From contig NC_012491.1 of the NCBI RefSeq assembly GCF_000010165.1, positions 5,155,001 to 5,219,000 on the forward strand: a stretch of DNA of 64,000 nt, in the 5' to 3' direction. The notes below the pieces were generated by a model that saw only the letters and a program-made list of their open reading frames with translations, made no database searches and was not told the origin of the DNA. A program made the position numbers and the translations under genes. Below, one piece after another: positions 42,219-51,600 of this stretch (the first letter of the stretch is position 1; the number at the start of each line of letters is the position of its first letter). This stretch comes from Brevibacillus brevis NBRC 100599. GTDB lineage: Bacteria; Bacillota; Bacilli; Brevibacillales; Brevibacillaceae.

Positions 42219-44039
42219 ATGCCCCTTTTCAGCAATCTCGGATTTCAGAAAAAAATCATGCTCAGCTATCTCGTAATGATGCTTCTCATCGGTTGCGTAA
42301 CGACCCTTTTCAGTTATCAAATGACCAAAGTCACCTCTGATGAAGTGTATTTAACGCAAAACCTCTTACCGCAAACGAGTGCCTTATTGGAAGTCAAAAA
42401 CCAGATATACACCAAGACATATGCCTTGAACATGTATACATTGACACGAGACGAGTCTTACCTGGATCAGTACTATACAAATCTAATCGATACGGCGCGC
42501 TTTTCCTCGCTTCCCAAAACCGAAGCCAACAGTGGCTTGTTTACCATTATTGAATCGATATCTAAACTGGATTTTATTTTTCTGAACAAAATCAATCCGT
42601 TGCTGCAAGCAGGGAATGTTCCTGCCGTCAGCTATGTCCTTACCAATGAAGTACAGCCATTGCTCGATCGGTTTGAACGGGATCTGTCTTTTTCACTCAA
42701 TCAGCTGGAGTATCAGACGAATAAAGAGTTTCAGGATTCGAATGAGAGTATCAAGGTTTCGTTGATTCTAACCTATACGGTTTCCGTAGCCTCTATCTTG
42801 TTTGGGCTATTCTGTACGTTTTACTTCCGCAATGAGCTGTTGCGCCCGATTCAGTCTCTCATGCAACAAGCCCGTGAAGTATCGAAAGGAACATTCGGTC
42901 AGCAAATCGTCTATACCCATCAAGATGAATTCCTTGAGTTGGCGCAGGAGTTCAATAAAATGTCGAGTAGTATCGCCAATCTATTCGCGCAAGATGAACG
43001 GCAACGGCAAATTTTGACCGAAGAAAAAAACATCCGGGAGCAAATCTTAAACTCCCTGCCTGTTGGGATTATTACACGCTCCCATGCGCCAGTCGGTCTT
43101 CATGTAAACAAGTTGGCGCAGCATTTAGTCAAGCTCGACGATCTCGGCTACCCGGTGTCTAAGGATTCCTTTGAAGCACCCACAAGCAATGAGCCGACTC
43201 CCTGGTTCGTCAATCGCAAAATGACCTTGTACAAAAAAGACGATACACCATTCATTGCTCTGGTCTCCTACATCCCTTTACACAATCATCACCACGATCA
43301 GGAAACCGGGTGGATGGTCGCCTTCTTGGACATTACGGAGCAGGAGCAAATTCAAGAGTACTTGAATCAATCTGAGAAGCTGGCCATGGTCGGTCAGCTA
43401 GCAGCGGGAGCCGCTCATGAAATTCGCAATCCGCTAACGGTCATCTACGGCTTTATTCAGCTATTAGAACAGCGTTTATCTGATCAAGAGCGCGATTTGT
43501 ACTATTTGCCCTTAATCTTGCAGGAAATTGAACGGGTCAACCGCATCGTGACGGAGTTGTTGATGCTCTCCAAACCATCCAAGCCCGATTATCGCGAGGT
43601 TGCGCTAACCGGTGTCATTCATTCGATTCTTCCCTTGATGAATGCCGAGGCTATGCTGCATGGGATTGAAATCGTAGACCGCTGTGATCCGAGCATTCGC
43701 ATTCACGTCGATGTCGAGCAATTAAAGCAAATCCTGTTAAATTTAATGAAAAACAGCATTGAAGCCATGAAAGACGGCGGCGTTCTCTCCATCGAAAACC
43801 GCCTGGATGATCAAGCTGTCCATATTCATGTCAGAGACACGGGAGAAGGCATTCCCCAAGAATATCTGGTGCGTATATTCGATCCGTTCTTCTCCTTAAA
43901 AGAGGATGGGACTGGACTGGGGCTGCCAATTTCGCGGCGAATGGTGGAAAACCACGGTGGGGAGCTGCACGTGAACAGCAAGCTGGGAAAAGGAACGGAA
44001 ATCATCATTACGCTGCCGCTTACACCAAAAGAAGATTAG
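42219..44039 (+). CDS. Sensor histidine kinase, sporulation-kinase-like
   Basis: A 606-residue membrane kinase. Two membrane helices (about residues 11-31 and 182-202) flank an extracellular domain of about 150 residues. A HAMP-like segment (ELLRPIQSLMQQAREVSKG) and a PAS-like region (about 270-385) follow. The HisKA box is AAGAAHEIRNPLTVIYGF and the ATPase motifs are LMKNSIEAM, DTGEGIP, FFSLKEDGTGLGLPIS. HEIRNPLT with a C-terminal ATPase resembles KinA/B/C/D-type kinases that feed the Spo0 phosphorelay. No response regulator gene follows. The BMP protein ends 5 bases before its start, so the two probably act together. Confidence 0.92.
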   Translation: MPLFSNLGFQKKIMLSYLVMMLLIGCVTTLFSYQMTKVTSDEVYLTQNLLPQTSALLEVKNQIYTKTYALNMYTLTRDESYLDQYYTNLIDTARFSSLPKTEANSGLFTIIESISKLDFIFLNKINPLLQAGNVPAVSYVLTNEVQPLLDRFERDLSFSLNQLEYQTNKEFQDSNESIKVSLILTYTVSVASILFGLFCTFYFRNELLRPIQSLMQQAREVSKGTFGQQIVYTHQDEFLELAQEFNKMSSSIANLFAQDERQRQILTEEKNIREQILNSLPVGIITRSHAPVGLHVNKLAQHLVKLDDLGYPVSKDSFEAPTSNEPTPWFVNRKMTLYKKDDTPFIALVSYIPLHNHHHDQETGWMVAFLDITEQEQIQEYLNQSEKLAMVGQLAAGAAHEIRNPLTVIYGFIQLLEQRLSDQERDLYYLPLILQEIERVNRIVTELLMLSKPSKPDYREVALTGVIHSILPLMNAEAMLHGIEIVDRCDPSIRIHVDVEQLKQILLNLMKNSIEAMKDGGVLSIENRLDDQAVHIHVRDTGEGIPQEYLVRIFDPFFSLKEDGTGLGLPISRRMVENHGGELHVNSKLGKGTEIIITLPLTPKED

Positions 44040-44845
44040 GCTTGCGCATCCAGCCAAGCGAACATCTTGCGCGTGTACATCTCCATATCTTCCCCGACAA
44101 ACAGATGGCTGGCCCCTTGCGCCAGCCATTTCTCATACGGTTTGCCTGCTAGCGTCAGCGCATCTGCCAATTTATGAGCATGCTCCACTCCCACATTCTC
44201 ATCTTCCGTTCCATGTATGATTAGCACAGGACAAGAAATCTCGTCTATCCGGTACAAAGGTGTCCGATCGCGGTAAGCATCCTCCTGCTTACGTGGATGA
44301 CCGATGATTCTGCGCAGCATCCTTCTCAGATCAACCCGCTCCTCATAGGTCAAAAACATGTCGCTGACACCACTCCATACGACACAAGACAGCATGCCCT
44401 TGCACTCTATTGCGGCAAACAAAGCCATGATACCACCGCGTGAAAAGCCGTAGACGCTGATTCGCTCCTTGTCTACCCTCTCCAGTCTACAGAGCAATTC
44501 AAATGCGGCAAACACATCATGCCTGTCTGCCCCACCGAATTCATCCCGGCCCTCTCCGCCTTCGTTGCCACGGTAATGAGGAGCGAGGACCACGTAGCCA
44601 AAAGCAGCCATCTGACTAATTCTCTCGGGTCTGACGCGTCCCACTCCTTTAATCCCACCTCGACAATACAGGAGAGCCGGCAGACATGCTCCCTCCTGAA
44701 AATACACCTCTGGCACAGCCAATGCAGCTTTTACCAGCAAGTCTTGACTGTAGTAGCTGACGGTGTAGAGCCGCACTCCCGGATAGACTGTCTCCTCAGG
44801 TGTACATGCGACAAATGGTGAAGTATCTAGCTGCATCCTGCTCAC
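44036..44845 (-). CDS. Alpha/beta hydrolase, prolyl-oligopeptidase-like
   Basis: A 269-residue hydrolase of the S9/dienelactone-hydrolase type. Nucleophile Ser is in YGFSRGGIMA, acidic residue in IHGTEDENVG and His in GASHLFVGED. No signal peptide. The start is taken as GTG 44845, whose last two bases overlap the TGA of the upstream LysR gene (GTGA), with GAGAGG 4 bases before; a longer form from 44908 lies inside the LysR gene. Substrate unknown; peptides or esters are possible. Its end overlaps the convergent histidine kinase gene by 4 bases. Confidence 0.8.
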   Translation of the reverse strand: MSRMQLDTSPFVACTPEETVYPGVRLYTVSYYSQDLLVKAALAVPEVYFQEGACLPALLYCRGGIKGVGRVRPERISQMAAFGYVVLAPHYRGNEGGEGRDEFGGADRHDVFAAFELLCRLERVDKERISVYGFSRGGIMALFAAIECKGMLSCVVWSGVSDMFLTYEERVDLRRMLRRIIGHPRKQEDAYRDRTPLYRIDEISCPVLIIHGTEDENVGVEHAHKLADALTLAGKPYEKWLAQGASHLFVGEDMEMYTRKMFAWLDAQA

Positions 44846-45729
44846 GATTCCTCTCTCTGTGATCTCGTAATCGTATCCACAAGCGTCACCATCGAAGGTG
44901 ATAGCCATTTCTTTTTATGATAAACAAGCTGAATGGAAAACGGCGGCTTATCCGACTGAAACGGGATAGCTGTGAGCACCCCTTCTGCGAGCTCTCTCTG
45001 GACCGCCATTACTGGCAGCAATGCCACACCCAAGCCACAGCGTACACACTGCTTGATCGCTTCCGGATTGCTGAATTGGCAGGCGATTCGTTGGGTCATC
45101 CCAGCCTCACCAAAAGCCTCCAGCAGCATGCCCCGATACGTACAGCCTTCTTCGGTCAATACAAGCGGCTCCCCGCCCAAATCATGGACTGTGAGTGCCG
45201 TTGCTGTTGTGAATCGATGGGCGGGTGGCATGACGACCACCAATTCTTCCTCGCGAATGACGTGGGTGACTAACTCAGGGTCTGTACAAGGGCGATCGAA
45301 AATGATCCCGAAATCGAGATAACCATCCCTGATCTGTTGCACGATTTCGGCTTCTCCAGCCGTCCTCAATACTAAATCAACCTGAGGATATTGCTGGCAA
45401 AAAGCCTGCAAATACGGTGGCAGAAAGAATGCCGCCAGTGTATCGATCGTTCCAATGGCAATGGGACCTGTCGTCTGATGCTTGATCACTTCTTTAGATT
45501 CCCCATACAGACGAATCAATTCCCGTGCGTACGGCAGCAAGGCTTCACCTGCTTGGGTCAGTCGCAGCTTGCGTCCATATCTTTCAAATAGCGGGGCTCC
45601 ATACGACTGCTCCAGCTTTTGCATTTGTGCCGTTACCGTCGGTTGAGCATAGCCCAGTTCTTCTGCTGCCCGTGTAAAGCTCCCATACCGGGCTACTTCG
45701 CGAAAAGTATGTAAATAGACCAGCTCCAT
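44842..45729 (-). CDS. LysR-family transcriptional regulator
   Basis: A 295-residue LysR regulator: N-terminal winged helix (VARYGSFTRAAEELGYAQPTV, about residues 10-30) and a periplasmic-binding-type effector domain. AGGAGG lies 7 bases before the ATG at 45729. It is divergent from a rhodanese gene (119 bases apart) and translationally coupled to a downstream hydrolase, so it probably controls both. The effector is unknown. Confidence 0.9.
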   Translation of the reverse strand: MELVYLHTFREVARYGSFTRAAEELGYAQPTVTAQMQKLEQSYGAPLFERYGRKLRLTQAGEALLPYARELIRLYGESKEVIKHQTTGPIAIGTIDTLAAFFLPPYLQAFCQQYPQVDLVLRTAGEAEIVQQIRDGYLDFGIIFDRPCTDPELVTHVIREEELVVVMPPAHRFTTATALTVHDLGGEPLVLTEEGCTYRGMLLEAFGEAGMTQRIACQFSNPEAIKQCVRCGLGVALLPVMAVQRELAEGVLTAIPFQSDKPPFSIQLVYHKKKWLSPSMVTLVDTITRSQREES

Positions 45730-45848
45730 CCCGCTTCCTCCCATAGAAATTAGTAATGATCCTCATTAAATAGTATAGATAACTGTGATGATTGGTTCAA
45801 TGCTATGCTTTGTGCATCACCATCACATGTAACGAGGAGGATTTTGAT

Positions 45849-46235
45849 ATGTCCCTTGTTTTGCAAACACCCGCCGCGTCACCTGAAGTAGCCCGCACTC
45901 ATTTTCTCGAGAAGCTTTCTCTTGAGACAGATGTCTCTGATGTATGGAGTGACATTCAGAACCGTGTGGAAGACTTCTACATCCTGGATGCTCGCAGCGA
46001 AAAAGCGTATAGGGATGGTCACGTTCCCGGTGCTCTGAATCTCCCCCATTCGCTCATTTCCACTGACACGACGGCTGCTCTGGACCCGACCAAGCTCCTG
46101 GTCGTCTACTGCTGGGGTCCCAACTGCAATGGTGCTGCAAAGGCTTGTGCGAAACTGGCCGCTCTCGGCTTTCGGGTAAAAGAGATGCTTGGCGGGATGG
46201 AATACTGGGAAAAAGAGGGAAACCCTATCGAATAG
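45849..46235 (+). CDS. Rhodanese-domain protein
   Basis: A 128-residue single rhodanese domain. The active-site loop is VVYCWGPNCNGA with Cys at about residue 100; DARSEKAYRDGHVPGALNLPH is the typical N-terminal half. Rhodaneses transfer sulfur from thiosulfate or persulfides. The loop WGPNCNGA has an extra Cys. AGGAGG precedes the ATG. Divergent from the LysR gene, its probable regulator. Confidence 0.9.
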   Translation: MSLVLQTPAASPEVARTHFLEKLSLETDVSDVWSDIQNRVEDFYILDARSEKAYRDGHVPGALNLPHSLISTDTTAALDPTKLLVVYCWGPNCNGAAKACAKLAALGFRVKEMLGGMEYWEKEGNPIE

Positions 46236-46244
46236 GAGACGCAA

Positions 46245-46273
46245 AAAAGGACGGGAGCTGATCCCGTCCTTCT
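46245..46273. terminator. Bidirectional terminator
   Basis: AAGGACGGGA and its complement around 5 bases, with A-run before and T-rich bases after, between convergent genes. Confidence 0.9.
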
Positions 46274-46288
46274 TAGTTATCGCAAGGC

Positions 46289-46702
46289 TTAGTAGCCGCG
46301 TTTTGCGTTCTTTTTGTTGATTGTCGCAAGGTTCTCTTCGCTGTGCTTCATCCATTTTTTCATCTTGTCTTCGAAAGAAGCTCCGCTATCTCGTTTTGCA
46401 TTCCCTCCGCGGTCGCCTCCACGATATCCACCGCCACGGCGTTCTTCACGTTCCGGACGCTCAGGCGCTGGGAGTGCTGCGCGAACCGAAAGCGAGATTT
46501 TACCTGCATCATCAATGGAGAGTACTTTTACCTTTACTGGTGCCCCCACGGTAAAGTGATCATTGATATCCTTAACAAAACCGTTTGCTACTTGGGAAAT
46601 GTGGACCAGCCCCTGCTCCGTTTCGCTGACTGCTACAAACATCCCAAACGGTTTAATCGCTGTCACTTTTCCTTCGATGATGCTTCCCACTTGTACTGCC
46701 AT
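46289..46702 (-). CDS. S1-domain RNA-binding protein, general stress protein 13 (YugI/CvfD) type
   Basis: A 137-residue protein with one S1 domain (VGSIIEGKVTAIKPFGMFVAV and GLVHISQVA, ending near residue 75), an RG/G-rich middle (EERRGGGYRGGDRGGNAKRD) and a helical C-terminus FEDKMKKWMKHSEE. This matches B. subtilis GSP13/YugI, which binds ribosomes and tunes translation. The Arg-Gly-rich part is more extended here than in the short form I know. GGAG lies upstream of the ATG. Confidence 0.88.
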   Translation of the reverse strand: MAVQVGSIIEGKVTAIKPFGMFVAVSETEQGLVHISQVANGFVKDINDHFTVGAPVKVKVLSIDDAGKISLSVRAALPAPERPEREERRGGGYRGGDRGGNAKRDSGASFEDKMKKWMKHSEENLATINKKNAKRGY

Positions 46703-46829
46703 CCAGTTTGCACTCCTTTTATTTTTTCAGAAAAATGGTGAGAACCTCAAACCAGAAGCCTCATTCTCTTAGTATAGCAGAGAAATTCCAATACTGAAAA
46801 GCCTATTCTTTCTAGGGACATACTCCAAC

Positions 46830-47948
46830 CTAGTTATTGCCCAGTTCAAATGCATCCATTGCCATGACAAGTTCTTCATTTGTCGGGATGACCATGACTT
46901 TTACCGGGGAGTATTTCGTGCTGATGAATGCCTCACCTTTGCTGCTGCGGTTTGCCTCACGATCCAGGTTTACCCCGGCGAATTCCAAACCAGAGCACAC
47001 CAAATCACGCACGGCAGCACTATTTTCTCCAACCCCTGCTGTAAAGATAATGCCGTCGACTCCATTCAAGCGAGCAAGGTACAGTCCCACATGCTTATGT
47101 AGAATAGTAGTAAATAATTCCAAAGCGAGCTTGCTGCGGAGATGTCCCTCTTCTGCTTTTTTCATAACGTCGCGCAAATCATTGGATACACCCGATACGC
47201 CCATGAGACCGCTCTTGTTATTCAGAATCTTGATAGCACCAGCCGTGTCGGTCCTTTCAATTTCCTCAATATACGGGATGATACCTGGGTCAATGTTTCC
47301 ACTGCGCGTACCCATGGACAAACCTGCCAATGGTGTCATACCCATCGACGTATCATAAGATTCACCATTTCGGATCGCCGTAATACTTACCCCGCTTCCA
47401 ATGTGGCAGCTGATCAGACGAAGCTGCTCCTTCTGGCGACCCATCATTTCTGCTGCACGGCCCATTACATAGCGGTGAGACGTTCCATGGAAACCGTATT
47501 TGCGAATGCCGTATTGTTCGTAGTATTCATAAGGCAGTGCGTACAAATACGAGGATGGTGGCATGGTTTGGTGAAATGCTGTGTCAAAAACAGCTACGTG
47601 AATCAAATCAGGAAACAGACCTTGAGCAACTTCAATCCCGGTTAGGTTAATGGGGTTATGAAGCGGGGCGAAACGGGACAGGTTCCGAATTTCTTCTTTT
47701 ACTTGGTCATTGATAATAACGGACTGCTTAAATGCTTCTCCGCCGTGGACAACACGATGGGAAACGATATCTATCGAATATTGTTTGAGGGATTCAAACA
47801 CTCCCCGAATCGTATCTTCATATTGGTCACGCTGGATTTGTTCCAAATAATCATGCGCAATCAATGTCTTGGAAGGCATTTCATAAAGCTTGTACTTCAC
47901 CGAAGAACTTCCGCAGTTCAGTACAAGGACATTCTTTTTTTCTCCCAC
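46830..47948 (-). CDS. Acetate kinase-family protein, divergent paralog
   Basis: A 372-residue acetokinase-family protein. It keeps NCGSSSVKY, HRVVHGGE, FDTAFHQTMP, YGFHGTSH, GTRSGNIDP and PTNEELVMA, covering most catalytic residues of acetate kinase. Two oddities: it is some 25 residues shorter than typical AckA because of a gap around residues 40-60, and the phosphate loop reads CHIGSGVS instead of CHLGNG, replacing a conserved Asn. It may use another acyl phosphate or be weakly active. No pta gene is adjacent. Confidence 0.85.
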   Translation of the reverse strand: MGEKKNVLVLNCGSSSVKYKLYEMPSKTLIAHDYLEQIQRDQYEDTIRGVFESLKQYSIDIVSHRVVHGGEAFKQSVIINDQVKEEIRNLSRFAPLHNPINLTGIEVAQGLFPDLIHVAVFDTAFHQTMPPSSYLYALPYEYYEQYGIRKYGFHGTSHRYVMGRAAEMMGRQKEQLRLISCHIGSGVSITAIRNGESYDTSMGMTPLAGLSMGTRSGNIDPGIIPYIEEIERTDTAGAIKILNNKSGLMGVSGVSNDLRDVMKKAEEGHLRSKLALELFTTILHKHVGLYLARLNGVDGIIFTAGVGENSAAVRDLVCSGLEFAGVNLDREANRSSKGEAFISTKYSPVKVMVIPTNEELVMAMDAFELGNN

Positions 47949-48009
47949 GATCTAATCCACTCTCCAATCGTTCATCACAGCCTTCTCTCCCATAGGATGG
48001 ATAGGCTTC

Positions 48010-48513
48010 CTACATTTTATAACGATGTGCTCTTCGTGAATACAGGTAATTGAGAGCAATTATCAACAACATCGTGACAGATCCAGCTGCATCGAGCAAA
48101 ACATCCTGCACCATTCCGGTTCGATCCGGTGTAAACGTCTGGTGCCATTCATCCAAAGCAGCCGTCATCACACTGCAAAAAGCGCTCCAGGGCAGTGCTT
48201 GCCCAAACGAGAGATGCTGCGAAAACACGCGATACCAGCTAAAAGCCAAGAGGGCAAAAACAGAAAAGTGTACCCCTTTCCGTAAGAAGAACTCTATAAA
48301 ACCAGCCGCTCCCTTTTCTTCCAGGCTCACATCCTTGCCTCCGTAAGGAATGGATATGTCGCCTATACGGTTCTGTAAGCTCTGTTCGTCCACTAGCTTG
48401 TCTATCGTCCCTCGCATGTCTTGCTTGGCGTATGGCTGTGATGAAGAAATAAATAACCCGAGCAGAATCGCAATCAAAAGCAAGTAATCCCATACTTTTC
48501 GATATCGACGCAC
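48010..48513 (-). CDS. VanZ-family membrane protein
   Basis: A 167-residue protein with four hydrophobic segments. The DEWHQTFTPDRTGMVQDVLLD signature near residue 120 marks the VanZ family, here split as DEWHQTF and PDRTG. It acts in the membrane; the family is linked to teicoplanin resistance but its chemistry is poorly known. It stands upstream of the acetate-kinase-like gene on the same strand. No vanA-type genes are near. Confidence 0.88.
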   Translation of the reverse strand: MRRYRKVWDYLLLIAILLGLFISSSQPYAKQDMRGTIDKLVDEQSLQNRIGDISIPYGGKDVSLEEKGAAGFIEFFLRKGVHFSVFALLAFSWYRVFSQHLSFGQALPWSAFCSVMTAALDEWHQTFTPDRTGMVQDVLLDAAGSVTMLLIIALNYLYSRRAHRYKM

Positions 48514-48603
48514 GTGTTGCTACCCCCTGCTTTCGATTCTCTTTCTATCTTACCATGACGCATACCTGGTACGTTGGTTACAGCTACGTGAACGATTGAA
48601 AAT

Positions 48604-48636
48604 AAAAAACGCCAACCTATTTTAGCGGTTGGCGTC
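48604..48636 (-). terminator. Intrinsic terminator overlapping the RND stop codon
   Basis: ACGCCAACC and its complement around 8 bases with a T-run on the minus strand. The stem includes the stop codon at 48622-48624. Confidence 0.9.
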
Positions 48637-51600
48637 ATGTGAAGAAGAAGAAAGAGGCAGGAAGTCCTCTTGTACAGGGACATAGTCCCGGGAATTGTGA
48701 TTCGAGGCTTCGGCTTGCCCTGTTTTGGGTGAGCGGGCCTGTTCCCGTTTTCTTTCTTTGAAATCGCGGCGACGTACTTGGTTGTTTTCCCACCATATCC
48801 GCAAATGACGAGCAAGGATCGGCAAGGACATTTCAGAATGGGCAGCCTGTCTTTGCATAGCTGCATACTGCATACCGGGAAGAAGTGCCATGGTGACAAA
48901 AGCCCCCATTAGAATGCCAAACAACAATACGCTGGCAAAGGACGCAAACGAATCATTTCCTTCACCCAAGCCCCCAGCAAGTGGAAGGCTGGCTAACGCG
49001 ATCGCGAAATATATCCCCGCTTGATTGGCCATGGTGCTTTTAGCCCCCAGCTTGATACTGTCCCAAACTCGCTCCTGTTCGGCTTGGGCCTTGTACAGCT
49101 CATTCATTGTAAGAAGTGCCTGCAAAACGATGACGGCAATGGCAGCCACCATACCATAGAAGCTCATAATGTTCATAGGTCGATCCAACCACAGCAATCC
49201 CAGCGCAAAGCCTCCAGACAAGGCTGGCAAGAGAACGAGGACAATTAATCCGTCGCGTGTTCTGCGTTGCAAAAGCAAGCTCATGATAAGTACGAGGGCA
49301 ACCAGGCTGCCAATCGTCAAGAACCGACTGCTCCAATCAACCTTGTTGAGCTTTGTCTCCTCCAATTTCTTCAGCTCATCGTCGTTATATACCGTGTAGC
49401 CTTCGGGTATCTCCACCTTTTCTTGCATGGAAGAAGGAATGATATACGACCACAGCTCAATTCGACTCGGGTCTGAGACGGCACTACTTACCTTGAAGAC
49501 ATACAGTCCATCTTCCCGTTGATAAACGGGCGGCTCGCTGCCGATCGACCAATCTACCAGCTCAGATAATCGCACATTACCTTGTGATGTTCGAATCAAA
49601 ATATGTTTCACCTGATCCGGATAGTCCATCCACCCGTCAGGGAATCTGACGTGGATAGGTACCTGACGCTCGTTCCAATAGACACTGCCAGCTGTTTTTT
49701 CTCCCAAATAGCTCTCCAGCTGTCTCTTGATCTCCTCCTGCGTAATCCGGTAGCGTGCCAGCATCTCTTGTTTCGGACGAATGTCGATTAAGGTCCCCTC
49801 TGCACCTGGACCGATTCTTTCATCGGTTACAAGTTCTCTCCCCTCTTTATCCTTCGCAGTCTGCTTTTCCATGAATGCCAATACTTCATTGGCAATGTTC
49901 TGCGTCGTTTGCAAGGATGGTCCCATGATCGTCAAGACGAGACGAGTCGCCTTATCTTTATTAATGACCAGCGCAAACGGATCTGTCTGAGGAATATCCC
50001 GCAGCTCTTTGTCCAGTACTTTTTCCAGCTCAGAGACTGATTGCGTCCAATCGTATTTATCCACGAGCTTTAGTTGAAAGCTCAGGTTTTCTTCGGAGGC
50101 AATCGTGTAGACATCTCGGACTTCGTCAATGGCGAGTAAACGCTCCTCAGCTATTTGTGCTGCCCGCATGGCCTCATCGATGCTGCTTCCCTGCACCATT
50201 GGCAATGAAAGCGTCTTGTTGCCATAATCAAGCTTTGCGTAGGGATCAACGAGAATAAACGACTTGAGCAAAAAGACAAAGACAAGCGAGGCAACCAGTG
50301 TGATTCCATAGGGCAAATACCCCTGTTCCACCAGTCGTTTCCAGCGATCTTGAAAATAACTTGTCACTTTATTGGAAGCCCGTGGCGTTTCCTCGTCTAT
50401 TCGTACGGAAGCTTCTAGCCACGTTCCTGTCAGTACCGGCGTGATAAACCCATAGATAAGAATAAGAGCAAACGTCCCCAGCAAAAGTACGGGCCAGGCA
50501 TCGTACAAGACAACCTTGTCTTCTGCCTTGAGGAAATCAGTGAAAACGACACCTGTCCAACAGGCCGCCACTACCACAACCGTAAGCAAAAACGGCTTCA
50601 TCAACCCCCACGCCACTTGCAAACAACGAACAAACGAGTACGAGGGCAACCCTGAAAACCGATGAAACAACGCAGAGCCTGCTCCTGTGAACAATAGCGA
50701 AAACAACACAAGTGGCCCAAGTGTAGAGAGCGTCAATGGGATTCCCCAAAGCCACATACCCCCAAGAACACTGCCGACCGCGAGAACGTTTGCCAAAAGC
50801 GCGAGTACAGCCCCTGCCCATTGTTTTCGGGTCAGGTACAAAAAGAGTGAACAGATGACAGCGGTTAGAGCCGCCAGTGTTCCAAGCTGTCTCAATGCAG
50901 CGGTGATTGTCTGCGCATCGTCATGAAACAAATCGAGGCGGTATTTTCCGCCTGAAGCCTGATTCAACTCACCAATTGCTTCCTTTACTTGCTTGCTGAT
51001 AACTGGCAATTGCCCGACATCTGCTGCGTACACCGTGATTCCTAAGGCAGGCGAGCCTCGATACATCCCGATTTGTTCGCCTTTGCTCCCCCGTCGATCA
51101 CGAATGTCAGCCAACGTATGTAATGGCACGTATCCTTTATCGGTGGAGATCAAGTGCTTACCCAGATCTTGCAGCCCTTCCGATTTACTCGTCCATTGAA
51201 TCCTGGTTCGATCCTTATCTGCACCAACAGAGCCTACCTCTTCTCCAACCACATCTGTCGGCAGCTGCGCCAGCATATCAGCAGGTGTGAGCCCGTAGGC
51301 GAGTAGCATGGACGGTCGGAAAATGATATCTACCTGCTCCTTCAAGCCTTGCTTGTCCATTTCGATGCGAGCGATTCCTGGCAGATTGATCAGTTTGTCG
51401 TAGACCGTATTTTGAGCAACGTCAGACAAGGTCTGCAAGTCCGTGCCGTACAGAACATAAAAACCAATTTTGTTATCTGCCAAATTGCTTTGACTGATGC
51501 TCCAATCCTGCACGGGTAGCTGCTTCGTGATCTCTCCCAGCTTCTTATCCAACCGTTCCTTGTAATCCGAACCGATTTGTTCTGATGTTTTTACAGTGAT

